A DNA stretch of 64,000 nucleotides, from the NCBI GenBank assembly GCA_001953115.1, contig LSSL01002263.1, positions 29,108 to 93,107 of the forward strand, written 5' to 3'. Below the pieces are notes generated by a model. It had not been told where the DNA came from. It ran no database searches and saw nothing but the letters and a program-made list of their open reading frames with translations. The position numbers and the translations under genes were made by a program. The stretch comes from Smittium mucronatum (Eukaryota; Kickxellomycota; Harpellomycetes; Harpellales; Legeriomycetaceae). Of the stretch, positions 11,310-24,917 are shown in pieces. The stretch's first letter is position 1; each line of letters opens with the position of its first letter.

Positions 11310-14300
11310 ATAATGGTTACAAATTGCAAAGAAGCTCAACAGGCTATTTCGCGTGAATAAAAAACTTAAATAATATTTCTAGAAAATTAATAAATGAAGA
11401 TATCAGCAAAAATAACTGAAATATATAAAAAAAAAACATCAACATACAATAAAATACATTATTTCCGATTTAAAACTAAATATTTTTTACTCAAAAGGAA
11501 AATTTAATTTTAAATAATTCGACATTCTGTAAATAAAAATGTATAATTTTTATTTCCTTTTTCAATTACTATTTCAAGGTTTGTATAAAAATTGTAAAAT
11601 TTATCTTCCTTTACAAAACTCTACTTTAAAATTGAACTTTAACGTTATATTAGATTTTTACGTCATTTATTAGAAAAAAAATTACTTTTTTATAAACTAA
11701 AGAATTTTGGGCTAAAAAATTGTGATATTTTTAATTCGAAATTTTTATATTATTAATGAAACTTGAAACTATTTTTTTCTTGCAGCTTAATTTTCGGATA
11801 TGTATTATTAATTAGATTGATTATTATAATATATACAAATAAAATACTCAAATATTCCTTTGATAATCTATTGGAACCTTAACTATAAATTAGATTATGA
11901 ATTTTTGATAGTGAAATGAGAAAAAAAAAGAGCCCTGATAAACTTGAAAATGAAGAAAGAATAAAAATATGTTAGAGTAAATAGATATAAGAGATTCTGT
12001 TCAATAAAATTATATGTAATAAATTTAATTTCTGAAATAAACAAATTTCATTTCGTATATAAATATTCTAAATATACATGCTTAAATTTTACGCATATAA
12101 TATGGATTTTTTTAATAATTCAAAAATAATTTACAGATTAATTCAGTTTTTGAAAATTACGTAGATTTGTACTAAAAATAATTTTTAGACCTAAAGCTTA
12201 TACTGACCTAAAAAAGAACAATAATTAGATAAAAAATCTTAAATATTATCAATTAACAGATTTATTAAAATTTTATAAAATAATAAGGAATTGGTATTAG
12301 ATGAATCAATAAAAAGATGTAGTTTTATCTTATATTAAAAATTAATTAAAAAATTGTGAAAATAAATTTAAAAATAGAATTTTAGTTTAATAGTTACATA
12401 AAAATATTTGATTTTTGGCTTTTTATTTATGTTTTATATTTAATATAAAAATTAAAAAAACAATAAAATAATTTAAATACCACTATATAATATTTTTTAT
12501 GTTATTGTTTTATAAATTATAAAAAATTATGGGTGATTAATTATGTAAATCCAAATTGATTCACATTACTTATATCTTCAAATTTTTATCTTAAAATTCG
12601 AGAAAAAACAGCCATCTCAAAAATATTAGATTAAGTGCATATTAATTTTTAGTTGAACAGAAACAACTCTAATAGGAAAAATATTTTACCCTCAATCTTA
12701 ACACTGTTAAATGATTAGATTTATAGTGAAATTTTAGATATAATTTCAATCAATAGTGACAATAAATTTTCAAAAAACCTATATTGTCATTGGATAAATC
12801 ATAATAGTTGATATGCGATGGTTTAGATGATTTTCAACTTTCTTAAAGATCTAAGCACGGAATTAAAAAATGAATCTATAAAAAATTAAGTATTATATAT
12901 TTAATTAACATACATAGGCTCAAAATAATAACATAATTTTTATTTTGTTATAAAATTTTTTTTAATATCAGTAATTTTTTTATTATATATTAAATAACCA
13001 ATAATTATGGATACTTATAATATTTAAAATTATCAACCTTAACCTCATTTTATTAAATATTAGATGGCTCCCAATCTCACCATTCATTTCCTGTAAAATA
13101 ATCTATTTAATGAAAAAAAAAATTTAAATCTAAAATTTTATAAGAAAAATACGCTAAATTTTTTATTACAGGATATGGGTAAAAAATTAAAAAGTGATTG
13201 ATTAAAAATCTAAAATAAATTGGAAAAAATTGACAATTTTCAATCATTTACGTGTAGCTATGATTCAAATACCTAATCTAAAAGTACTAAAAAAAATAAA
13301 AAAATTTACAATGAAACTGAATACTATTAATACTATTACATTTTTTACATTTTTATAGTTGGAATTTTTAACATACAATTAACTTTTTTTATTTTTACAA
13401 TTATTATTTTTATTTATATTAATTTTTTATTTCATTGGACCCTTAATTTTTTGATTCTAACTTTTTTTTTAATCCTTTTTGTTCTCAGTTTATCGTCCAC
13501 CATCTTTTTTTAATTATCGTACAAATAACTCACTACATGATTTTTTATAAAACTGAAAAATAATTTTTTGTTAAATTAATATAACTCAAATGAAATTTTT
13601 TTTTAGATAGTTTAAAAGGATTTTAATTTTTACTATGTATTCTATACTATGATATTGATTTCGGATGATTAGATTTGATTTGATTTTATTTTATTTTAAA
13701 AAGGAAATTTTATGATTTATTTCTTTTTAAATAATAGCAATTTTAAAAATTCTCAGAATTGAGAAAAATATTGAGTGGAAATAAATAATTTTTTATTATA
13801 TTTATAGTTTTAATAATTTTAATCAAATTAAAAATAATATTTAATTTTAAAATTATCTTTAGATAATATTTTTTTGAATTAATTTTGACTTTAATGCTGA
13901 TAAAAATTACTAAAAAGTAAATAAAAGATATTATTACATACGAATTTGTTGTGAAACATATCCTAATACGTCAAATTTATTCTGAAAAATAAAATTTTTA
14001 TATTAAAATCAAATATGTAGTAGTTCAAGAATTAGATTTTTTTAAAAAAAAAAGTTCTATTATAAATCCAAGCGAAAAAATTTTTTTTTTATAAGCATAT
14101 TTTTATTTAAAATTAATCTCTCATAAATAAATTAAATGATAAAAAATTTAACTCCAGAGGTATAAAATATTAATATTATACCACAGATGACATTCTTTAT
14201 ATTATTCTATTTTAACATGATTATGTTATTTGCATTATCGTATCAACTCAAAATAAATTTCGGTAATCGTGTATGATTAAATAAATTAAAAAATATATTT

Positions 14301-17075
14301 GAATTCCAGAAGATATAATACCAAGCACTCTTATAAATAAATAAATTCAAACCGAATGAAAAAAAAAATCAAAAGTATATATGATTAGATCTGATGATTA
14401 TGATTTAATTTGAATTCCTTCTAAGAATCCAATGATTAATTGGGAATATTATAATTATAATTATAAATTTTCTGAAATTATAATAAATCAAGTGAAGGTT
14501 CATGATATTTACTTGAAAATAATATATAAATATATTTTTTATATGAAAAAATATTTTTATTCTTTTTAAACAAAATATTTTGATTTAATTATGAATAATT
14601 TCTCGAAAAGCAAAATGGAATTTTTATAAAAGACAATAAAAACTATAAACAAATATAACCATTTGAATTAAATCTTTCAAATTATATATTAATATTTTTT
14701 AAATGATAAAAACGTATATGAATTTAATTTTATAATGAAACGTTTGATAGATTAATGTTTTAGTTCTATAGTGAATATTTATTAATTTTTTAATAATGAA
14801 TAATTTAAAAGCTTCATAAAAAATATAATTAAACTATATATACGCATTTTTTGGGCCCCATTTACTTATTATATATTTACAAAAACAATATATTAGCTAT
14901 ATAAAAAATGATTATAAATTTGATAAATCTGTTATATATTTTAGATTTTCTAGATAATTAACCCAGATTTTTAAGCTTCTAAAATGTATTTTAACGAATC
15001 TGATGGAAATTTTTTAACATTTAATCTAAAAACAAATCTTGTCATAATATATGAATCAAAAAAATTTTAAACATTTTTTTTTAATGTTCGCTTAATTTTT
15101 TTATCCGTTTAGTTATTATATATAACTTTAACTAAATATATTTTTATATATATTATCTTATATGTGATATTATAATAATATACTAATTATTTTTCAAACC
15201 AATTGCATTTTAATCACATTGGTTTTACAAGACATATAAGATTTAAAAAAATTGGTTTTTAATATTTTTAAAGTATTTAATTTAACTTAAAAAATATAAT
15301 TAAAAAAACTCTAAAAATTCTTTGAACTACATTTATAAGTAAATAATTGACATAATTATGTATATTTATCTTTTTTAGAGATTTGATCCAAAATGGTTAT
15401 GAATTTCTTTTTATCGGATCAAATAATTAATCAAATTATTAACGGAAAAAAAAAAAATGATTCGAGTTTAATCTTAAAAAAAAAATAGTTATATTTTTGA
15501 TACTATTTGGATTATTTTATAATTTTTTTATTTCCAATTGAGTAAAATAATGTTTTATATAAATGAAAAATTTATTTTTGTGCAAATAGAAATAATTTTA
15601 GAAAAGATAAATATATGTATATTCTAATATAACATTATATTTGAGAATAAGTGCAATTAAATTGGTGTTATAATTTATTTATATTGATCAAAAAATTAAA
15701 GATTTATTGTATTATTATTTTTAATAATAATTCCAATTTTTTTTCAAAATAATATTTGTATTTAATAAATGGTTTATTTTCCGTAAATATACATAAAAAA
15801 AAATTTTTGATATAAAAATCCGTCGTTTTGGTAATTTATTATAAATTTATCTAAAAAAATTTCATTTTATTAGTTAAATCGGCAAACTAAGCTATGGTAG
15901 GAAAAATATCAGAGTACTTTATAAATTTCTAATAAAAAAAATCAACTATATTTTTTTTAGATACAACAAAATAATATTTTTTTAAAGAATTTTCATTCTT
16001 TTAACAATCAGATTTTTAATTTGATTGAAAAAATTGGCTGATATGTTATTAAAGTTTGTTAAAAAAAATGATATTCAATAGACTATTTTTTATAAACCAA
16101 ATTTCTATATAAGTATAAACTTTTTGTTTGTATAAAAATATTAACTGAATAGCCAAAACGACCAATATTAAGTACATAAACTATGTTTTTAACTAAATAA
16201 ATATTAAATCGGAAATATGAGGGAAAAAAATCAAAATTATGATATCATCAATTCGGTAGATTGTTATTTATACATGAATTAAATCAATTGATATTTTCCT
16301 AATTTGAACTTCATCTTCCAATTCAACTGATAAAGGTTGCACAGCTGTTTTATAGATAAATCATAGGTAAATAAAAAATATGTCGATTTATTTTATTAAC
16401 AAAAAAATAATTTATTGAAACAAAGTTTATATTTATTTTAAATATATTTTATCCAATATCTAATAAATGAATTATACTAATTTTTTTTTATCAATTAAAA
16501 TAATTAAAAATAGTTTACTTTTTTTTATATTTTACTTGTAAAATTGGATAAAATATAAATCCAACTCGATATTAATAATTTATTTTTATCCAAAGAATTC
16601 TTTATAAAAATGTACCTGGATCACTAGATATCAAATCATTGAGAAAAATAAGAATTTATGTATGTATCACAGCCACTTACAACATATTAATGATTTCTAT
16701 TTGTAAATCATAATATTAAAAAATAATAATTTTACAAATAATCAATAATTTCTAAAGATTTAACTATTTTTTTATAAAAAAATTTTGAGAAATAAATTAT
16801 AAATAACCAATTAAAAGAAAAAAAATAACAGAATGTTACATAAAATCGTCCATTTTAAAATAAAAAAATAATTAAAAAAATAGAAATATTAATTAAATTT
16901 ACCTAATTATAATTATTATAATTAATAAAGGTTTTTTGAAATCAATATATTCTAATAATAATTTTTACTTAGCAATAATCATCTCTATTTTTTTATCATC
17001 GTTAAGTGTATCTGTCTAAAAAAATTATGTATCTGTAAGATTTTTTGAATTAGTTATATATCGGAATATAAAGCA
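11310..17075. other. Gene-free A+T-rich stretch
   Basis: No supported gene, RNA or structured repeat. The segment is extremely A+T-rich, with short homopolymer runs and scattered short palindromes of no distinctive kind. Confidence 0.6.
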
Positions 17076-17077
17076 TT

Positions 17078-17325
17078 CTTTTGTAAGGATCAGGTTTAAC
17101 GGGATAATTTTAATAATAAATTGTAAAAGTATATACTTGTTAAAAACATAAAAGATAGGAAAGAGACAAGTTAAAAAGCTTAGCCATTCCAAAATGTCTA
17201 AGCTTCTTTATTTGTATCATTTTCTATTTTCTAAAAGTCAATTATGCATATGGGAAGATTTCTATATTGGATGAAACATTCAATGCGTGTATTGAATCTA
17301 TTTGTTCATTACATCTTTATTAACA
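17078..17325 (+). pseudogene. Degraded copy of a secreted-protein-like gene unit (copy 1)
   Basis: This segment aligns along most of its length with the reverse strand of 48150-48435. Shared stretches include GTAAGGATCAGGTT, GGATAATTTTAATAATAAA, AAAACATAAAAGATAGG, GAGACAAGTT, CTTAGCCATTCCAAAAT and TTTTCTAAAAGTCAATTATG. In the shared frame it reads a basic start, a hydrophobic stretch (CLSFFICIIFYFLKVNYAYG), then DETFNACIESICS and a stop. A hydrophobic leader ending AYG followed by a Cys-containing start resembles a secreted-protein N-terminus. Similarity is lost after about 17325. The shared upstream sequence suggests a promoter or leader was copied as well. The function is unknown. Confidence 0.7.
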
Positions 17326-17329
17326 AAAT

Positions 17330-19310
17330 TTTCCCTATATTTAAAAAAATTAACAAGTATGAAAATATCTATATTCTAAATACTATAATCATTTGACTTT
17401 CTTATTTTATCCTATTAAAATGTAAAAAATTTATTCATTAATTGTATGAAATATTTTTACCAGTAAATATTTCTGATTTTAATAGCAAATATAATAATTA
17501 TAACTTAAATTTCTATTTGTTTAAAATTAAATTTTATGGATTGAAATTTAAATTGTAATATAGTTTTTAATTTTAGTTTTAATTGGATGTAAAATAGTGT
17601 AATCTATACAAAAATAAATAAAAATACAGATATAATTTAAACTTTTTATTCAACTCATCTTGGAAAAATTAAAGTTAACTCTGATTTTGATTACGTGAAA
17701 TAAATGTTTGAGAAATATATTATTTTATTAAAATTATGCAAATTAACATAATGAATTATTATAACTCGTAAATTAATTTGATAAATTAGGTAATTTAATA
17801 AATTTGTAATCTTTTGTCAGTACTATATATTAATTGATGTTTATTAGACACATGATAACATAATTTTTCATATAAAATTTAATTTCATAGTTATTTTTTA
17901 ATATTGTTAAAATTTGTTCTAGATTACTGGATTTTTTAAAATTTTAAATGCTCGGAAAAAATACTTATATTATATTTAATAATAAAAATTCATTAAATTT
18001 TATAATTTTTCATTTAGAAAAATTATCATCAGTTAAAAATTCATTTTTAATTAATAAAATTATATTTATTATGTCTAAGATTAGAAGATTTATATTTATT
18101 TTGATATTCAAAAGATTAATTTAAAAAAATCAATCATCAATTTTCCACAATTAATTCAATTTTAAAATCATTAATTAAATATTAGATTAAAATATTAAAA
18201 AAAATTATTATTATAATTTGAGGAAATAATATATTATATGGCCTTAAAATAAAAAGCTCAAACCATAGAATTATAGTCCAGATATATATTAATAACATAA
18301 AAAACTTGCATATTTCCTATTATTGAATAATTTATCTTTTCTCATATTGGTAATTGGGAATAAATTCCAACCGACTATTATTTATAATTTATGCTTTCAA
18401 AAAATATGCGTGGATTAAATTACATAAAAACATTTATGAGTTATTTAAATCTACTATTTTTTAACAACACGAATAAATATTAACACGAAAGATAATATTC
18501 TGACAGCCAGGTGTGAAAGAAAATACCTCTTGAATTTCAAAAATTAAATCCTAAGAATTTTAACCAAAAAAAGACAATAAACTAATTTTTTGTACAATTT
18601 TTGTATTAGAATACAAAAATAGGAAAAAAAATTGAAATTTCGATTTTTATTTTTTCTATTTAACGTGATATTTTTTAATAATAAATTGAATTCATTTTAG
18701 GATAAAATCAAAATTTAGCTTTTAAATTTATGTTATACATGCATAAAATCACCGAAAAACCATTTTTTTAGAGTTTTTCTCAACAGAAAACACGAATAAA
18801 CCAGTAAATAAATGGAATATACTCAAAAAAACAAATCTCGTTTAAATGAAAAATAAAATAAAAAATTAAATACTTTTCTTATCTAATTATATTTTTTATC
18901 TAGAATTCTCAAAAATAATAATTTGGACCTATTTTCTATTTTTTTTAAAAAAAAATTTTGGTTTAGATTTTCTAGTTAACTATGGACATCAATAATATTA
19001 TAAAAACAATAAATTCGATTTATTATCATAAAGAATAAAAATTTACATGTTCTTAAACTTATAAAACTCCTCTAAATTTCAAAAAAATATCTTTTAATTT
19101 ATTTTGAAAGTTATTGCTGAATGCTTAAGACAGAAAATGAAAATCTCAAACAGAACTAATATCCAAAATATTGATAGCTAAATGATAGCTACAAAATTTA
19201 TGAGATAAATCCTTTTATCGCTTCGGTACTATCAATAGAAACGTCAGAGATACATCAATTTATGATCCAAAAATATATAAAAATATAAATATAAATTCAG
19301 ATAATATTAA
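17330..19310. other. Gene-free A+T-rich stretch
   Basis: No supported gene. A slightly G+C-richer patch near 18480-18540 (around TTCTGACAGCCAGGTGTG) has no recognisable identity. Confidence 0.55.
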
Positions 19311-19312
19311 TA

Positions 19313-20395
19313 ATTTACATTGTTAAATGGAAAAATTTTAACGAGATATATTCTATGTGTGAAAAGGATCTTATCAAGACAGAAATGTGCAGAGACAAAA
19401 AATCCATCTTTGAGCCAAAAAATAAATTACTTATGTTAATGACATGTTTAAGAAATTATTTTAAATTTGGGAAAATTGGAAGGGATTTTAATATCGAGAG
19501 CCATCAGTTTGATATATAATAAATTCCACGGCATTTTTAGTTAGAGATCCTCTCACTAAACTTAATCTATGCACTATGGAGAAGAAAATTAATCTGTCTA
19601 ATTCAATTATTTTGAATAAAAATAATGAATTAGCCTTAATTTTAGACTGCATCGTATTTTTTATCAATAGGCCCTGCGACTCTTTGATGTAAAGCTTTTA
19701 AATTCTGGAAATTATCAATGGTATTGTGTAAAGCTAAAAGAGACAGTAATACCTTATGAGAGATGCGCTTTCAAAAGCCCCGCTGTAGAAGAGTATATAT
19801 TGAAATTTCTTTCTGTAGGAGGTATAAAATACTTATAGAATTTTTTTGAAGAAGACTCTAAGTGACTATAGGATTGATATTGATGACGATATTTATGAAA
19901 AGTGTACCATAATAACTGATTAAGGATGTGTTTAGTTTGAAAAAAAAATCAGGGCAGAAATCCTAAAAAAAAGGGCTCCTTGGAGCATGAGATTATTTTG
20001 CATAGCTAAAATTAGGGGTTAAACAATCAAAAATTTTCTATTTAAACATAAAGATTACTCCCAGATCAACAAAAAGCCTATCATAGTGAAAGAATAGTTG
20101 TTGGGAATTTTTTCATTAGATTAAAGGATGTTTTTAAAATAGAGAGAGATATATTCCTATGTTTGTTAGAGAAAATTGATGTTATCACAGACATATGTGT
20201 AGTGCTAAAAAAGTCACCTATAAAAAATCACCTCTAAGAATAGATGATTCTAAACTATATATTAAATTAAAAAAGATGATATATATTCCTTAAAGAAAGA
20301 AAAGAGAATAAAGAAAAGCACAGAAATAACAAAAAGAAGGCCAAATTATTCCGAAATAAGATCTCTGTATCAAAAAATATTTCAGAAAGTTTCTT
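19313..20395 (+). pseudogene. PIF/Harbinger (ISL2EU-like) DDE transposase, decayed
   Basis: Three frames carry successive blocks of a DDE superfamily endonuclease (DDE_Tnp_4 type). 19313-19519 holds the N-terminal helical region (EPKNKLLMLMTCLRNYFKFG), the place where relatives have PKDxLFxxLxxLR. 19633-19680 holds LILDCIVFFINRPCDSL, corresponding to the first catalytic Asp region (DxTFxxxNRP). 19700-19790 holds NYQWYCVKLKETVIPYERCA, matching the GKHKxYGxKxExxVxPNG region. 20058-20237 holds SERIVVGNFFIRLKDVFKI, matching DRIIVENFFGRLK, and then the family's final helices. The catalytic Glu of that last motif is Gly here (GGG at 20103-20105). A basic Lys/Arg-rich tail follows to about 20395. 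Stops and frame changes make it non-functional. Terminal inverted repeats were not identified. Confidence 0.8.
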
Positions 20396-23300
20396 TATGG
20401 TAAGGAATAAACAAGCTTTTATGAAAATGACAGTCTCTTAAATAAATGATTTTTACGATTCGGATTGCTTCTCAAATCAAAATTATTTTTAAATTATCTT
20501 TTTTATCTTTTAATACTAGCTCTTAATTATACTTATTTATATTATCAGTAGATAAACTTGATTGTAAATATAAAATCATTATTTAATGTTAAGAAATCTC
20601 TAATTATATAAAAATAGTATAAATTAATCTTAATTTTATTGGCTAAATCTTTATTTTTTTTTGTTATAAAACCCGATTTGTGTTACTTTTATTGAAATAC
20701 CAATTATCTTTTATTAAAATTATTTTTTTTACAAAAAATCAAGAATATTAAACTTCAAAAAGCCTTAAATACAATTCGAATAAATTTGCTACAGAAATTT
20801 CGATTCCAACTGAATAGTTTTGATTTTAAATTATATATTTTTTTTTATTCGTAAAATTTCGTTTATTAATTGATACTATTTGATACAAATTAATTATTTC
20901 TAAAAAAATCAGATATCGTCATTTTCATGATTTATCATGTCATTATGTAATTATGTAATTTGATACACGTGTTATATAAAATTACAAATTATTGCGGAAT
21001 ATTCCCAAAGTCCATTTTGGAAAATAGATTCATGTTTTGATTTGCGCTTGTGATTAGGTAATTTCAACACGTGTTGTAAAAATTACTTTTGCTGCGCAAA
21101 TTCCATTATAATTACTAATCTTTTGATTAGTAATCATTTAGGATTTTATTCTATAATATTCTTTATAGTATTTTTTAGTGTTTGAAAAATACTTCATAGC
21201 ATTTTATAGTATTTTGATAACTTTCGAAAAATTATATATAGTTAGAGGTTTTATTGAAAAAAGAATCTTTAGCAATAAAATATCTTTACTTGATAACTAT
21301 TTTAAATAAATAAATATAAAAATAAATACTTAATAATACCTAACTTTCAGGTCCTGACAGTCATTAGCGTAAACTATTATTCTCAATTTAGAGTAGAATT
21401 ATAACCAGATAAGTTCAGGTTCTTTCACATTAAAATAAATTTTTTTTATCTTCAATTTTCTTTCTTTTTGAAAATTACCTAGGCTTATTTTTGGAGTTTC
21501 GCTTAATATATGAATAGCGTACTGTATAAGAAAATTAGATCTTAAGATTTACTTTCAATTAAAAACCAGGAAATTGTGAAGCAAGTTTTTTTTATCGAGG
21601 CTAACTATAAAGGTAGAAATACTATTACTTTAAGATGTAAAAACATTTATTTCATTTTCTCATTTTTGTACTTATTTGAATAGATATACAAACATTTTTT
21701 GGGTTAGAAATACAACAGCTAATTAGTACAAAAAAAAAATCCCGCATATATCCATATACATATTCAGATATATCCAGGAGAAAAAATGAACATTTTAACT
21801 AAGCTACTGATTTTAATTTGCTTTTAAATTTAAATTTTGGACGGTAATTTTACAAATTAAAATTTTTTTCAAACACCATGAACCAGAGACTTTAATTTGA
21901 TATTCAAAAATACAAATTAAAAAGTTGGGGAAATATGTAGATGATTTTTTCACATATAATATAAATTAGAGTTCAATTATTTAGTCTTTATTACATTGCT
22001 ACTTATTCAAAACCAGTATAGACTCAAGTATTAACTCGAACCTAATTTAATAAAAAAAATTCTTTATTAAGTAAAGTTTCTAGTAAAAAAATGATAGTTT
22101 TCGATAATGATTAATGTAAAAAAACACTTATTTTCTTCAGATTATTGATATTTAATTTTTTTTTTACGTTTTCTGAATTTCCATTTAACATTAAAATATG
22201 TCTATGGATTTCTCAAAAGCCTATCTCATTTTTAGACGTGAATTTTAGTTACAATGGCGTTTCTATTATTTAATTAATCATATTTTGACTCTTGATTTTT
22301 AAAATCACCATATCACGCAATGGATGATTTATTAAAGTCGATTTCTAATAAACCTGCAAATTCCCATTTCATTTTCAGAATGAAAAATTTACATTATACT
22401 AATTACAGGTTTATTGGTCGATGAAAAAATAAAAAATATAGTATATATCTCGTATTAAGACAACTAGATAATTTAATAAAGAAATACCAATTAAATAATG
22501 ATTTTGGCAGGATGATATTATCAATTATCCTTTACCTATGGTTTGATTTGCATTTCAAAGGCACTATTATTTTTGAATCAATGATTTTTTAATAGACTAA
22601 TCATTGGCAATTAAAAAAATAGCAACCTTTATTCAATTAAATATAACTCGTACTATTTTTGACCAATTTTTGATATTTTTCCATAGTTATAATTATGGAA
22701 TTCCAATTCTTGAACTATATATTTTTTTAGAAAATACTTCTGAAATTTGTTATGAAATCATTAATAAAATAAAATTTCTGTATGAAAATGTCTTAAAAAG
22801 ATAAATTTCCATAAACGGTGAAGCTATATTATTTAATAATTTTTTCCAATAATTTTTTGAATATATTGGAAAATCTTATCTGAAAAATCAAACTTACCTA
22901 ATTTTATTTTTAAAAAAATCCAATATCATTTAGAATAATTTAATCAGTTAAATGGATATTCTATTAATTAATAGGATTATCTATAAATTCATTTTATACA
23001 TATTAATATATTTAAGGAGTATTTTAAAATTACTTGTAGTAATAATTACTAGAAATCAGATTAAAAAAGAGAAGAAAATTTACTGAACTGGATTATTTAT
23101 TACTTATCACATTAAAACATTAATTAAAAAATATCCTATTGCGTAAAAATATACAAAAAAAGGCGGAACTTAGTTTTTTAATATATAAATGGACGATATT
23201 TTATTAATTTTTTTTTTATATCTTTATAACCATATAAAGTAAAATTTATATAATTCCTTTATTATTATGAGATATTGTACTTTTAAAATCGCTGTAATAA

Positions 23301-24380
23301 TCTTATGGTAATTTTTTGATTAATTTTACTAATATTTTAGTTATTATAAACAATTTTTAAGCCTAATTGTGTTATAAATATTAATTTTTATACATTTATG
23401 ATTATCGAATATATATTAAAATTTTGAAATTTATAAAAAAACAAATTAATATTCATTATTATATCACAATTTACGAGAAAAAGAATTTATCTTTTATTAT
23501 ATGAGATTATAATAAAATTTATTTTTATTTTTATTTTTTTAAAGAATTTTTATTTTAAAATAATTAAATTCTAAATCATTATATTTTTTTTTCAATTTAA
23601 CCCGATCTTATTATGGAATTATAATGTATATTGATTCAAAAATGTTTAAATTTTAAAATTACATAAGTTGAATTTTGGATTAAAAAATTATATTATTTCG
23701 AAAAATTTTTATTTAACATTAATATATCTTGAAATTCATCAAAAAATTTTAACTCCTCCAGTTTCAGTTGTACAAAACAATATTTTTAATAAAATTGCTA
23801 ACAAATTCCTTTATATTAGAAATAGCCCCATCAAAATACCTAAAACGAATTATATTTTTTATAAATATATTTTAATGTTATGATAGATAAAGAAATAATA
23901 TGAAAGCTTAAAAACAGACAATTAATAAAAAATAAATAAAAAATATAACTACATTATATTTACTCCAATAAAATTATAATAAACTATTGAAAATGCTTAA
24001 ATGGAAAAATTAATAATTTATATTTAAATCCGAAATCAAAATTAAGAGAAATTTATATAACATTATAACTTTTTTTTATAAATAGTTAATCATATTTTCT
24101 ATAAAAATAAAAATAAAAAATATTCAAAAATTATCACATTTTCGGAAAGTTTCCTTTTTTTTTTCTAGCTTCAGATCAATGAATTTCTCTAAAAAATCAA
24201 TTATTTATAAATTTATTTCAGTTAAATAATAAAAATGTAGTTTGCCTATCTCAATACTTACTACCATTTCATTTTAAAAAATTGTAAACTGTTTTAATTT
24301 ATCAGAATAAATGTGCGTAATAAAGTGATAGGATATTTATTTTTAACCTAGGATTAAATACCAATTTTTCCTTATGAGTT
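20396..24380. other. Gene-free A+T-rich stretch
   Basis: No supported gene. A patch at 20960-21200 is richer in short palindromes (see the hairpin at 21111-21134), and ACACGTGTT occurs twice, near 20966 and 21067. Open frames near 22604-22804 and 23668-23883 look like chance frames: no ATG at the first, low complexity, and no family resemblance. Confidence 0.55.
21111..21134. repeat. Perfect hairpin, 10-bp arms, TTTT loop
   Basis: ATTACTAATC (21111-21120) is followed by TTTT and its exact complement GATTAGTAAT (21125-21134). A second stem, AGTATTTTT/AAAAATACT, lies just downstream at 21167-21193. No role can be assigned. Confidence 0.8.
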
Positions 24381-24917
24381 ATTTATGTCATGATTAGATA
24401 ATATTGCTTATTTATTTTCATCAGTTTTTTCATTGACAATCACAATTATCAACTTACTGCGGATTTTGAATATGAGGATTGAATTCGTCTTACCTAATAA
24501 GTCTGATAGACTGTAATTTACTCTTGATCATCTGTGATCTCCTTGTTACCAAACATCGATAATAAGATATGCTGAAGAATATTTGTCTCGTACAAATAAA
24601 TAGCTTTGCAACACTTCTTGGCGAAGCTCCTTCAAAAAGCTACACTTTCTACTATCGTTATTATTAGTTAGTTTTTAGTTTTTTTTATGAGTCAGCCTTT
24701 ATTATGAGTTATAAAATTTTTCACTGATGCAAAAAGTATAAATAGTCTTGTGTTTTCCCAGTTTTCTGATTCCATATCAGACAGCAAAAATTTTCCTTCT
24801 TCTAATATATTATTATCTAGTTTAGTTTAATAAATAATATCTACAGTAATACCTAGCTAATCTTTCATTTTATATTCCTTGGTTTTTCTCCTTTATCCTT
24901 CCATTCCTGACAATTTA
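24381..24917. mobile_element. Solo LTR with 5-bp target-site duplication
   Basis: A 527-bp block (24386-24912) begins TGTCA and ends TGACA, a canonical inverted LTR terminus, and is bordered on both sides by the direct repeat ATTTA (24381-24385 and 24913-24917). It is visibly G+C-richer than its surroundings and has a TATA-like sequence (AAAGTATAAATAG) near 24735, as an LTR promoter on the + strand would. No internal gag/pol sequence adjoins it, so it is a solo LTR left by recombination between two LTRs. The TG...CA ends and 5-bp duplication fit Ty3/Gypsy or Ty1/Copia elements; which one cannot be told. The ATTTA duplication could match by chance in this composition, but together with the termini it is convincing. 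Confidence 0.82.
24386..24912 (+). repeat. LTR body (U3-R-U5-like)
   Basis: The orientation is inferred from the TATA-like AGTATAAATAG near 24735 and from pyrimidine-rich sequence towards the 3' end. No primer-binding site or polypurine tract lies outside the ends, as expected for a solo LTR. Confidence 0.6.

Noticed and set aside
11370..11385. CTAG after the Helitron relic as a possible 3' Helitron terminus
   Set aside because: The bases upstream do not form the expected hairpin and the following base is not T in the usual AT target context.
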